Notes: generated by a model from the letters alone, not told the origin. 64,000 nucleotides of DNA from Methylobacterium sp. CB376 (GCF_029714205.1 NZ_CP121648.1:2232001-2296000), one strand, 5' to 3'. Positions 25,380 through 34,838 are shown, counted from the stretch's first letter. Translations and numbers: made by a program.

Positions 25380-25405
25380 AACCCCCGGCGCGCCGCGCCT
25401 GTTCC
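25380..25405 (-). promoter_or_regulatory. Candidate EcfG-type promoter before the small gene at 25344
   Basis: On the minus strand the sequence reads GGAAC, 17 bases, then GGTT. The alphaproteobacterial general-stress consensus is GGAAC-N16/17-CGTT, so one base of the -10 element differs. Position, 36-61 bp before the ATG, is suitable. Confidence 0.4.
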
Positions 25406-25423
25406 GGCCACCCCGCGCGGCCC

Positions 25424-28400
25424 TCAGGAGGCGAGGGGGACGGCGCCCGGGCAGGGCGGCAGCGGCGCGCGCAGGACCTCGAAGGCGGAGAGGATCGGCT
25501 TCGGCTTGCCGAGGAAGTAGCCCTGCGCCTCCCGGCAGCCGACCTTGCGCACGAAATCCAGGTGGTCGGCGGTCTCGATGCCCTCCGCCGTCGTCGCCAT
25601 CCCGAGTTCGTCGGCGAGCCCCACGATGGCGCTCACGATCGCGAGCGAGTTCGCCCGCGTCGTCATCTCGCGCACGAAGGATTGGTCGATCTTGATCTTG
25701 TGGAACGGGAAGGTGCGCAGGTAGCTCAGCGAGGAGTAGCCGGTGCCGAAATCGTCGAGCACGATCCGTACCCCGAGGGCGCGGATGCGCTCCAGGAGCT
25801 GCACCATCCGCTCGCTGTCCTCCATCAGCGCCGTCTCGGTGATCTCCAGTTCGAGCCGGGCCGGAGCGAGCCCGGATTCGGCGAGGGCGGTCGCGATCCG
25901 CTCGACGATGTCCTCCGCCCGCAGCTGCACCGGCGAGAGGTTGACCGCGACGCGGATGCCGGGCGGCAGGGCGGCCGCATCCCGGCAGGCCCGGTCGAGC
26001 ACGAAGGCGCCGATCGCCTCGATCTGCCCGGTCTGCTCGGCGATCGGGATGAACTGCGCCGGGCTGACGAAGCCCCGCACCGGGTGGTTCCAGCGCACCA
26101 GGGCCTCGAAGCCGCTGACCCGCCCCCCGGCGAGGTCGAAGACCGGCTGGTAGGCGAGGACGAGCTGGCCGCCCGGAACCGCCTCGGCGAGGTCGGATTG
26201 CAGGGCCAGCCGCTCGTGCAGGCGCGCGGCGATCGACTTCTCGAACACGCAGGCCAAGCCCCGGCCCCGCCCCTTGGCCTCGTAGAGGGCCATGTCGGCG
26301 TGGCGCAGCAGCGTGTCGGCGTCCCGCGCCTCCGGCCCGGACACCGCGATGCCGACGCTCGCCCCGACCTGCACGGTCCGGCCCGCGAGCGCGTAGGGCG
26401 CGCTCAGCTGCGCGATGATCCGCGTCGCCAGCGCCTGCGCGGCGGCCTCGCCCTCCGCGCAGGCGACCGCGAATTCGTCGCCCCCGAGGCGCGCGACGAC
26501 CCCGCCCTCGCCCACGCAGGCGCCGAGCCGCGCCCCCACCGCTGCCAGCAGCGCGTCGCCGACCGGATGGCCGAGCGTGTCGTTCACGTTCTTGAAGGCG
26601 TCGAGGTCGAGGTAGAGCAGCGCGGTCGCGTCCGGCGCGTCGGCGCGCATCATCGCGTCCAGGCGCTCGCGGAACAGGACGCGGTTCGGCAAACGCGTCA
26701 GCGGATCGTGCTGGGCGAGGAAGCGGATGCGGTCCTCGGCCTGCTGCTGCTCGGTGACGTCCTCGTAGATCGCCACCGAGCCGCCATCGGCCATCGGCCG
26801 CTGGGTGATCGAGAGGGTGCGCCCGTCCTGACCCGAGATCTTGAAGGTGCCGGCACCCTCGCGGGTCGCGATGTCGCGCTGCAGCGCGCGCATCCGGGCG
26901 AGGGCGCGCCGGCCCAGGGAGCAGCGGGCCCCGATCTCGGCGAAGATCACCTCCATGCTCTCGCCCGGCGCCAGGGTCTCGGGCGCGGTCCCGAGGAGTT
27001 CGGCGAGGCGGCGGTTCGCCACGATCAGGCGGCCTGCCGCGTCCGCCATCAGGAGCCCGTGCGACATGTTGCCGAGGGCGGCGTCGAACAGCCGGTTCTG
27101 GGTGCGCAGGGAGCGGTCGCGCTCCAGGAGGGCCGTGTTCTGCGCCTGGACCTCGGCCATGGCCTGCCCCGCCCGGGCATTCGCCGCCGCGAGATCCTCC
27201 AGGGCGGCCTTGAGGGCGGTGATGTCGGTGCGAATGCCGACGGTCTCCCCGGTCGCCGTGCGGCGCTCGGTGATCAGCACCCAGCGGCCGCCGGGCAGCA
27301 GGCGTTCGAGCGTGCCGTGATCGTCGCGGTGCCACGCCACCACGTTGCGCACGAAGGCGTCGAGGTCGCTGCCGGCCTGCGGGTACTGGCCGCGCTCCGC
27401 CCCGTACCGGATGATGTCCTCGAAGCGCGCGCCGGGCCGCAGTGCCGGTTCGCTGAGGGCGTAGAGCGCGCGGTAGCGGCTGTTGCAGGTGACGAAGCGG
27501 TCGTCGCGGTCCCACATCACGAAGCCGTCCGCCATGGCCTCGATGGCGTTCTCCAGCATCCTGTGAGCGCGGTCGCGCGCCGCCTGAAGCTCGTGGTAGA
27601 CGCGCCACCCCGCCAGCAGAGCCGCGGCCGCCGCGAGGAGCAGCGCCTCGATGAGGCATGTCACCGCGACGATGCGGGCGCGGTCGCGCGACCAATCCGC
27701 GAAGGCCTGCGCGGTCTCCAGCGTCACCGCCACCGCGACGTCGCCGTACAGGGTGGACCGCGCCGCCGCCAGGACGGGGCCGTGCCCGGGGCCGGCCGGG
27801 AGGGCGAAGGCCCGGTCGTCGCGCTCCCGCGCGCTGATCCGCTGGGGCAGGATCCGGCCGGTGGCGAGTTCATCGTGCGGCAGGCTCGCCAGCAGCCGCC
27901 CGTCCGCGCGCTCGAGCGTCACCCGCTGCCCGGGCGCGTCGCCCGCCTCGGCGAGCAGGCCCTGCACGGAGGAGAGCGGCACCTCGGCCACGGCCACGAG
28001 CTCGCCCTCGCCCGGCAGCGTGACGGTGCGGGCGAGGTGGAGCACCCACTCGCCCGTGCGCCGGTTGTGGGTCGGGCCGGCCAGGGTCATCATGCCCCGG
28101 CTGCGGTCCGGGATCGTTTCGTCGAGCGGGAAGCGGGCCGAGCGGGCGCGGGCCGACGTCCACAGCGTGCCGTCGCGCCGCACCAGCATCAGGTCGCGGA
28201 AGGCGAAGCTCTGCACGTTGAGGCCGCGCAGGAGCCGGCCCGCCCGTTCGGGCGAGATCGCCCCCGGCGTCGCGGCCAGCGTCGAGAGCAGGACCGGCAG
28301 GCTCGCGAGCGCGCTGTCGATCTGCAGGAACTGCCGGTTGATCGTGTGGGCCAGGGTCTGGGCGGTGCGCTCGACCGAGCGCTCCGCCGCCACCCGGACG

Positions 28401-28528
28401 GTCTCGTGGGTCTGCTGCAGCAGGAGGACGCTGCCCCCGAGCAGCGCGCCGGACACCAGCGCGACGACGCCCAGCACCGTCAGGACGAGGCGCCGCGGCA
28501 GCCTGGCGCGGGCCGCCTCAGCGCTCAT
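25424..28528 (-). CDS. Membrane sensor with PAS domains, GGDEF diguanylate cyclase and EAL phosphodiesterase
   Basis: This 1034-residue inner-membrane enzyme should make and/or degrade cyclic di-GMP. The order is TM1 (about residues 14-35), periplasmic sensor (cache-like) to about 275, TM2 near 280-300, PAS (NAIEAMADGFVMWDRD), PAS (NMSHGLLMADAAGRL), GGDEF with an intact RLGGDEFAVA, then EAL with intact FEALVRWNHP and DDFGTGYSSL. Both catalytic motifs look active. ATG 28528 lies inside the end of the upstream DctP gene (11-bp overlap), so the binding protein and this sensor are translationally coupled. This suggests the periplasmic protein presents a ligand to the sensor domain. Confidence 0.93.
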   Translation of the reverse strand: MSAEAARARLPRRLVLTVLGVVALVSGALLGGSVLLLQQTHETVRVAAERSVERTAQTLAHTINRQFLQIDSALASLPVLLSTLAATPGAISPERAGRLLRGLNVQSFAFRDLMLVRRDGTLWTSARARSARFPLDETIPDRSRGMMTLAGPTHNRRTGEWVLHLARTVTLPGEGELVAVAEVPLSSVQGLLAEAGDAPGQRVTLERADGRLLASLPHDELATGRILPQRISARERDDRAFALPAGPGHGPVLAAARSTLYGDVAVAVTLETAQAFADWSRDRARIVAVTCLIEALLLAAAAALLAGWRVYHELQAARDRAHRMLENAIEAMADGFVMWDRDDRFVTCNSRYRALYALSEPALRPGARFEDIIRYGAERGQYPQAGSDLDAFVRNVVAWHRDDHGTLERLLPGGRWVLITERRTATGETVGIRTDITALKAALEDLAAANARAGQAMAEVQAQNTALLERDRSLRTQNRLFDAALGNMSHGLLMADAAGRLIVANRRLAELLGTAPETLAPGESMEVIFAEIGARCSLGRRALARMRALQRDIATREGAGTFKISGQDGRTLSITQRPMADGGSVAIYEDVTEQQQAEDRIRFLAQHDPLTRLPNRVLFRERLDAMMRADAPDATALLYLDLDAFKNVNDTLGHPVGDALLAAVGARLGACVGEGGVVARLGGDEFAVACAEGEAAAQALATRIIAQLSAPYALAGRTVQVGASVGIAVSGPEARDADTLLRHADMALYEAKGRGRGLACVFEKSIAARLHERLALQSDLAEAVPGGQLVLAYQPVFDLAGGRVSGFEALVRWNHPVRGFVSPAQFIPIAEQTGQIEAIGAFVLDRACRDAAALPPGIRVAVNLSPVQLRAEDIVERIATALAESGLAPARLELEITETALMEDSERMVQLLERIRALGVRIVLDDFGTGYSSLSYLRTFPFHKIKIDQSFVREMTTRANSLAIVSAIVGLADELGMATTAEGIETADHLDFVRKVGCREAQGYFLGKPKPILSAFEVLRAPLPPCPGAVPLAS

Positions 28529-29600
28529 CGGCCCGGATCCCGGTCGTGGCGGCGAGCGCGGCGTTCCAGGCGGCGCCGCAATCGCGGCCGCAGCGCTCGA
28601 TCCAGTCCGGCAGCACCCGGCGCTGGAGGAGGCGCAGGCGGCGCTCCTCGTCCTCCGCGCTGACCGGCACGAGGGTGAGACCGGCCCGCGACCCGGGCGG
28701 GCACTCCGCCGCCCCGGTGCTGCAGGCGAGGCCCCGGGCCGTGTCCGCCTCGGCCATGCGCCAGATGCGCTCCTCGAGGTCACCGACCCCGCGCCGGATC
28801 GCCTCGCGCAGGTCCGGCGCGATGGCGCCCCAGGCGTCGCGGTTGGCGCCGAAGATCGAGAGCCCCCAGTTGATCGGCAGCGCGTGGACGTGGGAGGTCA
28901 CCGCCGTCAGCCCGATCTCCAGGCCGCTCAGGGTGCCGGTGATCGCGCAATCCGCCACGCCGCGCGCCACCGCGCCGGTCGTCTCGCTGAACGGGACGAT
29001 GATCGGCACCCCCCTGAGCGCCCGCACGAACTCGGACTGGTTCACCGAGGAGATGCGCACCCGGCGCCCCGCCAGGTCGTCGAGGCCCCGGAACGCCTCG
29101 GCGCAGTAGAGCACCTGCGCCGGATAGGCGTAGACGCCGAGGAGCTCGATGCCGTAGCGCTCGTCCAGCACCCGCCGCATATGCGGGCGGAAGGCCGCCA
29201 GGCTGCGCCGCAGCGCCCGCGTGTCGGGGTTCAGGCCGGGCAGGTCGACCGCGGTCAGCTCCGGGTCCTCTCCGGCGGCGAGGGACAGGAGCACCGTGCC
29301 GAACGGGACGACGCCGAGCCGCATCAGCTGCAGCATGTCCTCGCCGCGCAGGCCGCTGCGGTCGAAGGCGTGGATGCTGGCGACGACGCGCCCGCCCGAG
29401 CGCTCCGCGATCTCGCGCGACCAGAACGGCTCCTCGAACTGGGTGAATTGCCGGACGCCGGCGAGGCCGCCGACCACGCGCAGCGCCAGGGGGGTTTGCG
29501 CGGCGCCAGCCCCGGTGGCCGCGAACAGCATCAGGGACGCGCCGACGCCCCGCGCCCGGACGCGCCCCAGCCAGCCTCGTCGCCCCGCGCTGACGCTCAT
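28518..29600 (-). CDS. DctP-type (TRAP) periplasmic substrate-binding protein, no TRAP permease nearby
   Basis: This protein of about 360 residues has an N-terminal signal (hydrophobic GASLMLFAATGAGAAQ). It shows the DctP fold features: EPFWSREIAERSGGRV, MLQLMRLGVVPFG, RRVRISSVNQSEFVRALRG and PINWGLSIFGANRDAW. Such proteins bind organic acids for TRAP transporters, but no DctQ/DctM genes are present. Its only close partner is the overlapping GGDEF-EAL sensor. I infer it works as an extracytoplasmic sensing subunit. Cysteine pairs near the C-terminus (CSTGAAEC, CGRDC) may form disulfides. The start could also be 30 bp upstream at 29630. Confidence 0.86.
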   Translation of the reverse strand: MSVSAGRRGWLGRVRARGVGASLMLFAATGAGAAQTPLALRVVGGLAGVRQFTQFEEPFWSREIAERSGGRVVASIHAFDRSGLRGEDMLQLMRLGVVPFGTVLLSLAAGEDPELTAVDLPGLNPDTRALRRSLAAFRPHMRRVLDERYGIELLGVYAYPAQVLYCAEAFRGLDDLAGRRVRISSVNQSEFVRALRGVPIIVPFSETTGAVARGVADCAITGTLSGLEIGLTAVTSHVHALPINWGLSIFGANRDAWGAIAPDLREAIRRGVGDLEERIWRMAEADTARGLACSTGAAECPPGSRAGLTLVPVSAEDEERRLRLLQRRVLPDWIERCGRDCGAAWNAALAATTGIRADER

Positions 29601-30121
29601 CGAACGCCGCTCCCGACGGAGCCCCCGCATGGCGGCAGGCCCTCTTCGCCCTCGTCAGACGCACCATGCGCGGCGGGCGTTAAGGAATCCCCCATCGGGC
29701 GGAGACGAGCAACGAAGAGCGGCCGGTCGTCTCCGATCCGGCCAAGTCGGTCCCAGATTTCTCCGGATGATCCTGGACTTCTGAGAACTCGCGGTTGTGG
29801 TGCGATGTAAGATCCCGCCGGAGTTTACCTGGGAAGGGGCGATGCCCGGGAGCGGTCACCCTGGCTTTACGTGAGGGCGCGACTCGCCGCAGGCCGGGCG
29901 CCCGCCGCGGCCCCGCCTGGTCATCCGACATCCGGTTGATTGCTTCGCCATGCGGATGTCGGCTTCGCTCAGGCGCCGCGCGGGCTTGGCATACGACATC
30001 CGGTTGATGGCTTCGCCATCTCCGATTTCGGCCATGCGGATGTCGGCTTCGCTCAGGCGCCGCGCTCGGGCGCCGCGCGGGCTCGTGAGACGGGAGCCGC
30101 TTCGATCGAGCGGATCCCGGA
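29601..30121. other. Intergenic region with dispersed repeats
   Basis: About 520 bp without a convincing gene. The left part (to about 29900) should hold the promoter of the DctP/GGDEF-EAL operon. The right part holds the two-copy multi-hairpin repeat at 29922-30064, immediately after the kdsD stop. Confidence 0.6.
29922..30064. repeat. Dispersed multi-hairpin repeat, two copies in direct order
   Basis: Copy one spans about 29922-29980, copy two about 29991-30064. Each starts with CATCCG, ends near CGGATGTCGGCTTCGC, and is followed by TCAGGCGCCGCG. The fuller second copy contains nested inverted repeats: outer CATCCG/CGGATG, inner GATGGC-TTC-GCCATC, and CCGA-TT-TCGG. Copy one lacks part of the middle. 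A third copy lies at 46961-47041. This is a REP/RIME-like palindromic element. Confidence 0.85.
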
Positions 30122-31138
30122 TCAGGCCACCCCGACCTGGAGCAGGTCGTGGATGTGCAGGATGCCGATCGGCCTTCCGCCCTCGACCACGAACATCGCG
30201 GTGATCTGGCGGCGGTTCATCATCTCCAGGGCCGCGCTCGCGAGCCCGCCCGGCAGCACCGTGATCGGGGCGGGGGTCATGATCGCGTCGACCGGCCGGT
30301 GCAGCAGGTCGCTGCCCATGTGGCGGCGCAGGTCGCCGTTGGTGATGATCCCGACGAGCCGCCCGGCCTCGTCGACCACGCCCGCGCAGCCGAAGCGCTT
30401 GCCCATGATCGCCAGCAGCGCCTCGGACATCGGGATGCCGCGGGGCACCAGGGGCATCTCGTCGTCGGTGTGCATGAGCTGGCGCACGGTCTTGAGCCGG
30501 GCCGCGAGCTTGCCGCCCGGATGGAAGACCTTGAAGTCGCTCGCCGAGAAGCCGCGGCGCTCGAGCAGCGCGATGGCGAGCGCGTCGCCGAGCGCGAGCT
30601 GCATCACGCTCGACGACGTCGGCGCGAGGTTGTGCGGGCAGGCCTCCTTGACCAGGGGCAGCGGCAGCAGGATGTCGGCCGCGAGCCCCAGCGTGCTCTG
30701 CGGGTTCGAGGTCAGGGCGATCAGCGGCACCGTGAAGCGCTTGGCGAAGCTCACGATGTCGCCGAGTTCCGCCGTCTCCCCCGACCACGACAGGGCGATG
30801 ACGATGTCCTGCGCGGTGATCATGCCGAGGTCGCCGTGGCTGGCCTCGGAGGGGTGGATGAAGGTGGCCGGCGTGCCCGTCGAGGCCAGCGTCGCGGCGA
30901 TCTTGCGGGCGATGTGGCCGCTCTTGCCGATGCCCGACACGAAGACGCGCCCGGGGCTCGCGTGGATCGCCGCCACCGCCTCCGCGAAGCCGGCCCGCAG
31001 CTCGCCGTCGAGGGCGCGGGCCAGCGTGTGGAGGGCCTCCGCCTCGGTGCGGATGGTGCGGATGGCCGAGAAATGGCCGGCCTCGACGATCTGCGCGGCG
31101 CTGCTCTCCGCGGTCTCGGCCGTGTGGGTACGCTCCAT
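30122..31138 (-). CDS. kdsD: Arabinose-5-phosphate isomerase (KpsF/GutQ/KdsD family)
   Basis: This 338-residue cytoplasmic enzyme converts ribulose 5-phosphate to arabinose 5-phosphate, the first step to the lipopolysaccharide sugar KDO. The N-terminal SIS domain has RVFVSGIGKSGHIARKIAAT and STGTPATFIHPSEASHGDLG. Two CBS domains follow (about residues 205-330), with HTDDEMPLVPRG and HDLLQVGVA at the end. Length and layout match the family. It lies downstream of, but probably independent from, the histidine kinase. KDO synthesis partners are not in the window. Confidence 0.94.
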   Translation of the reverse strand: MERTHTAETAESSAAQIVEAGHFSAIRTIRTEAEALHTLARALDGELRAGFAEAVAAIHASPGRVFVSGIGKSGHIARKIAATLASTGTPATFIHPSEASHGDLGMITAQDIVIALSWSGETAELGDIVSFAKRFTVPLIALTSNPQSTLGLAADILLPLPLVKEACPHNLAPTSSSVMQLALGDALAIALLERRGFSASDFKVFHPGGKLAARLKTVRQLMHTDDEMPLVPRGIPMSEALLAIMGKRFGCAGVVDEAGRLVGIITNGDLRRHMGSDLLHRPVDAIMTPAPITVLPGGLASAALEMMNRRQITAMFVVEGGRPIGILHIHDLLQVGVA

Positions 31139-31235
31139 CCTGCTTCCTCGTCGCGACGGGCCCGCGCCGATTCGGCGCGGCCCGGGAAAGGCGGGAGCTT
31201 AGCGCCGGATTTGCGGCCAGATTGCGTGCGCGACG

Positions 31236-32990
31236 TCAGGGCACCTCGACGGCGATGTTGGGCAGGCGGATCGCGAAGGTCGAGCCGGCCCCGGGGGCGT
31301 GGCTCTCGGCGGTGGCCCGGCCGCCGTGCAGTTCGGCGATGCGCTTGACGATCGACAGGCCGAGGCCCGTCGAGCCCTCGCCGCCGGTCGGCTTGGCCGA
31401 GAGCCGCTGGAAGCGCCCGAACAGCCGGCCCTGATCCTCCGGCGACAGGCCGGGGCCGAAATCCCGCACCGCGAAGACCGTGTCGGTCTCGTCCTGGGCC
31501 ACCCCCACGACGATCTCGCCGCCGTTCGGGCTGTACTTGATGGCGTTGGAGACCAGGTTGTCCATCGCCTCGCGCAGGCGCTCGCCGTCGCCGCAGATGA
31601 ACAGGCTCGCGGGGATCTCGGTGCGCAGGTGCTGCGCCTTGGTCTCGGCGAGGGGGGCGTTCGATTGCGCGACCTCGCGGGCCAGGGCGGCGAAGTCGAC
31701 CGGCTCGCGCCGCAGCGTGATGTCGAGGGCGTCGTTCATCGCGTCGGCGATCAGGCTCTCGATCATGCCGGTCAGGCGCCGGGCCGATTCGCGGATGTGG
31801 CCGACCTGGGCGCGCATCGCCTCCACGGGCTGGGGCAGGGTGCCGACGAGGTCGCCCAGCATCTCGGCCCGCCCGAGGATCACCGCGAGCGGGTTCTTGA
31901 GGTCGTGCGCGACCGTGCCGAGGATCTCGGTCTTGAGCTGGTTGGCCCGCCGGAGGTCCGAGCGCTGCAGGGCGAGGCGGCGGTTGGCCCGCATCAGCTC
32001 GGCGGTGCGCTCCACCACCCGCTGCTCCAGACCGACATTCGCCCGCTGCAATTGCTCGTACAGGATGACGTTGTCGAAGGCGATCGACAGGCGCGAGGTG
32101 AAGAGCGCGATCAGCGCCCGGTCGGTCTCGGACAGCGAGCGGTCGGCCTTGAGGAGGGCCACGATCTCGCTGCCGCTCGCGGTGTGCACGTAGAGCGTCG
32201 ACCACCGGTCGCCGAAAGTGTGGCTCCGCTCCGCGAAGGCCCGCTCGACGATCCCGCGCACCTCCCCGTCGAGGGCCACGGCCCGGGCGGGCGCGACGAG
32301 GTGCTGGTAGCAGCCCGAGCCCGCCAGGACGCAGAAGCTCTCGTCCGGCGCGGCGCGTTCGCGCAGGACCAGGATGCCCTCGCAGGCGACGTTGAGCAGC
32401 GAGGCGACCTGCGTCAGCACGCCCTCGGCCAGCCGCTGCATCGACTTGTGGTCGAGCAGCATCGGCGCCGCATCGATGATGATCTCCAGTCCCCGCCGCG
32501 TCTCCTCCAGGCGCTTGAGCTGCTGGTAGGCCCGGAGGGCGGCCGTCAGGCTGGTGAACAGCTTGTCGGCCGTGAGCTCGGTCTTCGCCTTGTAGTCGTT
32601 GATGTCGTAATCGACGATGACGCGGCGCTCGGGGGCCTGCCCCGGCTGGCCGGTGCGCAGGATGATGCGGACGGTCTCGTCGCGCAGGTCGCGGCGGATG
32701 TAATCGACCAGGGTGAGGCCGGCATCCTCGGTCTCCATCACCACGTCGAGGAGGATCACCGCCACGCCGCCGCGCCGCGCGGCGAGCAGCGCCCGCGCCT
32801 CCGCGGCCGAGTGGGCCGACAGGATGTCGAGCCGGGCCCCGTCGAGGGCGTAGCCCGCCAGCGCGAAGCGGGTGCCCTCGTGCACCGCCGGGTCGTCGTC
32901 CACCACCACCACCGACCATTGCGGCGAGGCGGCCTCCTCCGGCGCGGCCTCGTCGTCGGGTACCAGAAACAAGAAATCGTCGTCGCTCAT
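31236..32990 (-). CDS. Response-regulator / DUF3369 / histidine kinase hybrid
   Basis: This 584-residue soluble signalling protein has an unusual order. An N-terminal receiver domain (about residues 25-150; VVVVDDDPAVHEG, phospho-acceptor in VILLDVVMETEDAG) comes first. A DUF3369 sensory domain (about 165-330; ILVLRERAAPDESFCVL, FTSRLSIAFDNVILYEQL) follows. HisKA has the phospho-histidine in GTVAHDLKNPLAV, and the C-terminal HATPase contains NLVSNAIKYSPNGG and GSTGLGLSIVKRI. No membrane segment is visible, so it senses in the cytoplasm. Proteins with this order are found widely in proteobacteria; the output is unknown. The OmpR-type regulator at 33948 is a nearby but divergent partner candidate. 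Confidence 0.93.
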   Translation of the reverse strand: MSDDDFLFLVPDDEAAPEEAASPQWSVVVVDDDPAVHEGTRFALAGYALDGARLDILSAHSAAEARALLAARRGGVAVILLDVVMETEDAGLTLVDYIRRDLRDETVRIILRTGQPGQAPERRVIVDYDINDYKAKTELTADKLFTSLTAALRAYQQLKRLEETRRGLEIIIDAAPMLLDHKSMQRLAEGVLTQVASLLNVACEGILVLRERAAPDESFCVLAGSGCYQHLVAPARAVALDGEVRGIVERAFAERSHTFGDRWSTLYVHTASGSEIVALLKADRSLSETDRALIALFTSRLSIAFDNVILYEQLQRANVGLEQRVVERTAELMRANRRLALQRSDLRRANQLKTEILGTVAHDLKNPLAVILGRAEMLGDLVGTLPQPVEAMRAQVGHIRESARRLTGMIESLIADAMNDALDITLRREPVDFAALAREVAQSNAPLAETKAQHLRTEIPASLFICGDGERLREAMDNLVSNAIKYSPNGGEIVVGVAQDETDTVFAVRDFGPGLSPEDQGRLFGRFQRLSAKPTGGEGSTGLGLSIVKRIAELHGGRATAESHAPGAGSTFAIRLPNIAVEVP

Positions 32991-33283
32991 CGACCGTCCG
33001 CCAGCATCCTTCCAAGGTGCGCGGCCGCATCCTGACCGGACGGGGCCGCCCGAACAAGCTTACCTTGCCGAAAATGCCGGAATGACATCGCCGAGCGCGC
33101 GATCTGATCGATGACGGGCGGTCGAGGCGGCGGCCCGCATGGTCGATCGCGGCCGAATCGGGTCGGAATGTGCGTCAGAGCACAGCCCAGGGTTGGCGAT
33201 CGGACGCAATCCGCTTGTAACAGTCCTTGCTTACATCGCGCCGTCGTCGCGACGCGCGACGGGCCAAGCACGGGAGATCGGCG

Positions 33284-33523
33284 ATGCTCTGCACGACCCA
33301 GTCAGGTCTTCACGCGACGCAGAGGCCCGCGACCCCGGGAGCCGAGCCCTGGCGCGCGGATCTGGAGGCCCTGCGCCGCCTGCTGCAGGATTCGCGGCCG
33401 GCCGAGCCGAGCCGCGGCGAGATCGCCGACCTGATCGAGGACGAGGCGCCCGGCGCCCTGCCGCGCCGGGCCCGCGAGCGGATCGCGGAGCGGCTGACGG
33501 CCACGCTGCGCCGCCTCGCCTGA
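33284..33523 (+). CDS. Small hypothetical protein
   Basis: I do not recognise this 79-residue protein. It starts at ATG 33284, preceded by GGGAGATCG. It is rich in Arg, Ala and Glu and has probable amphipathic helices (WRADLEALRRLLQ, RARERIAERLTATLRRLA). There is no membrane segment or signal. A longer form from 33227 is possible but would add an Arg-rich stretch without a clear ribosome site. About 290 bp between it and the divergent kinase gene should hold both promoters. Confidence 0.55.
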   Translation: MLCTTQSGLHATQRPATPGAEPWRADLEALRRLLQDSRPAEPSRGEIADLIEDEAPGALPRRARERIAERLTATLRRLA

Positions 33524-33947
33524 GGGACCCGGGCGCGGCGTCGCGCCCGCCCCCGCCGTGATCGCCGGCCCACTAGACGAGCCCGCGGCCGGGACTGATC
33601 AAGACTGTAAACCTCTCGGAAAAGGGCGCGGGCACAAGGTTCGAACCGTCATGCCCGCCCGCAAGCGTCCGTGACAATGCTGGCTTGATCTGTTATCGCC
33701 AGCGCGTCCAAGCCTGGACACGCCCTGCTTTGTCATTTGCCATGATGCTCACCTCGGATGCTCTCGCGGGAGCCGGCCTCGGTCCCTGGCGCCGACGCCG
33801 CATGATCGCGCGCGGGGCCGGCATGGACGCCGGCCCGGTTCGGCGCCATTGTGGTGCGCGGCCTCTCGACGCGCGCGTGTTGTTTCCGGTGCCGATCAGA
33901 CCCGATTTCCTCCGCCCGGCCCTCGTGGTTCCACCGGAGGCCGCGCC
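33524..33947. other. Intergenic region before the OmpR-type regulator
   Basis: About 420 bp. An open frame at 33685-33951 has no ribosome site and no recognisable features, and I do not accept it. The region is somewhat less GC-rich around 33600-33730 and probably carries the promoter for the response regulator. No tRNA or clear repeat is seen. Confidence 0.5.
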
Positions 33948-34670
33948 ATGACGGGCGCCGCCCAGCGGATCTACGTGGTCGACGACGAGCCGGACGCCCG
34001 CGCGATGGTCGGCGACTACCTGCGCCTGCACGGGTTCGAGGTGGATCTCTGCGACGGCGGCGCCTCCCTGCGCCGCCTTCTCGCCGCGCGCCCCCCCGAC
34101 CTCATCGTCCTCGACCTCAACATGCCGGACGAGGACGGGCTCTCCATCGTGCGGGACCTCAAGGCGCGCAGTCAGATCCCCATCATCATGCTCACCGCCA
34201 CGGCGAGTCCCATCGACCGGGTGGTCGGCCTCGAACTCGGGGCCGACGACTACCTGCCCAAGCCCTGCGAGCTGCGCGAGCTCGTGGCCCGGGTGCGCTC
34301 CGTCCTGCGCCGCGCCGCGCAGACCCGTCCGGCCGGGGCGCCCGAGCCCCGCGAGCCCGGCGGCGTCCGCTTCGGGCGGATGCGGGTCGATACCGAGACC
34401 CTGCGGCTGCGCGACGAGAGCGGGGCCGAGCAGCTCCTCACCCGCTCCGAATTCGCCCTGCTCAAGGCCTTCCTCGACAATCCCAAGCGGGTGATGAGCC
34501 GCGAGCGGCTCCTCGACCTCGCCGATGCCCGCGACCCGGACGCCTTCGACCGCGCCATCGACGTGCGGATCAACCGCATCCGCAAGAAGATCGAGCCCGA
34601 TCCGGCCAACCCCCGCTTCATCAAGACCGTGCGCGGCCTCGGCTACGTGTTCCGTCCCGACGGCGATTGA
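33948..34670 (+). CDS. OmpR/PhoB-family response regulator
   Basis: This 240-residue DNA-binding regulator has a receiver domain (residues 6-120) with the acidic pair in VVDDEPD, phospho-acceptor D56 in VLDLNMPDEDG, T in MLTATAS and K in YLPKPCEL. The C-terminal winged-helix domain (about 135-237) carries LTRSEFALLKAFL, RERLLDLA and the typical end IRKKIEPDPANPRFIKTVRGLGYVF. ATG 33948 is chosen because CCGGAGG precedes it and the protein then starts directly at the receiver fold. No kinase is adjacent on the same strand; the REC-DUF3369 kinase upstream is divergent. Confidence 0.94.
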   Translation: MTGAAQRIYVVDDEPDARAMVGDYLRLHGFEVDLCDGGASLRRLLAARPPDLIVLDLNMPDEDGLSIVRDLKARSQIPIIMLTATASPIDRVVGLELGADDYLPKPCELRELVARVRSVLRRAAQTRPAGAPEPREPGGVRFGRMRVDTETLRLRDESGAEQLLTRSEFALLKAFLDNPKRVMSRERLLDLADARDPDAFDRAIDVRINRIRKKIEPDPANPRFIKTVRGLGYVFRPDGD

Positions 34671-34690
34671 CCCTCCCGCCGCGATCCGGT

Positions 34691-34715
34691 GGAACTCAAG
34701 TCTCGCTTCCCCGTT
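34691..34715 (+). promoter_or_regulatory. EcfG-type general-stress promoter
   Basis: GGAAC at 34691-34695, a 16-base spacer, then CGTT at 34712-34715. This matches the alphaproteobacterial general-stress consensus GGAAC-N16/17-CGTT exactly. It lies 40 bp before the ATG of the 27-residue membrane protein. Confidence 0.7.
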
Positions 34716-34754
34716 CATGCTCCAATCTCGGCATTGAATTCGATGGAGGCGAAG

Positions 34755-34838
34755 ATGCTGAAAGGCGGACTCCTGTGGCTGATCGGAATTCCCCTGCCGA
34801 TCATCCTGATCCTGTTCTTCCTCGGCTACCTGCATTGA
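34755..34838 (+). CDS. 27-residue membrane miniprotein
   Basis: The ATG at 34755 is preceded by GGAGGCGAAG and opens a 27-residue protein that is almost one transmembrane helix (MLKGGLLWLIGIPLPI then ILILFFLGYLH). I recall similar very small LKGGLLWLIGIP-type proteins in alphaproteobacteria, without known function. It is preceded by an exact EcfG-type promoter, so stress induction is likely. An in-frame ATG at 34743 would add four residues but lacks a ribosome site. Confidence 0.7.
   Translation: MLKGGLLWLIGIPLPIILILFFLGYLH

Noticed and set aside
33685..33951. 88-codon frame before the response regulator
   Set aside because: No ribosome site, odd composition, and it overlaps the better-supported regulator start.
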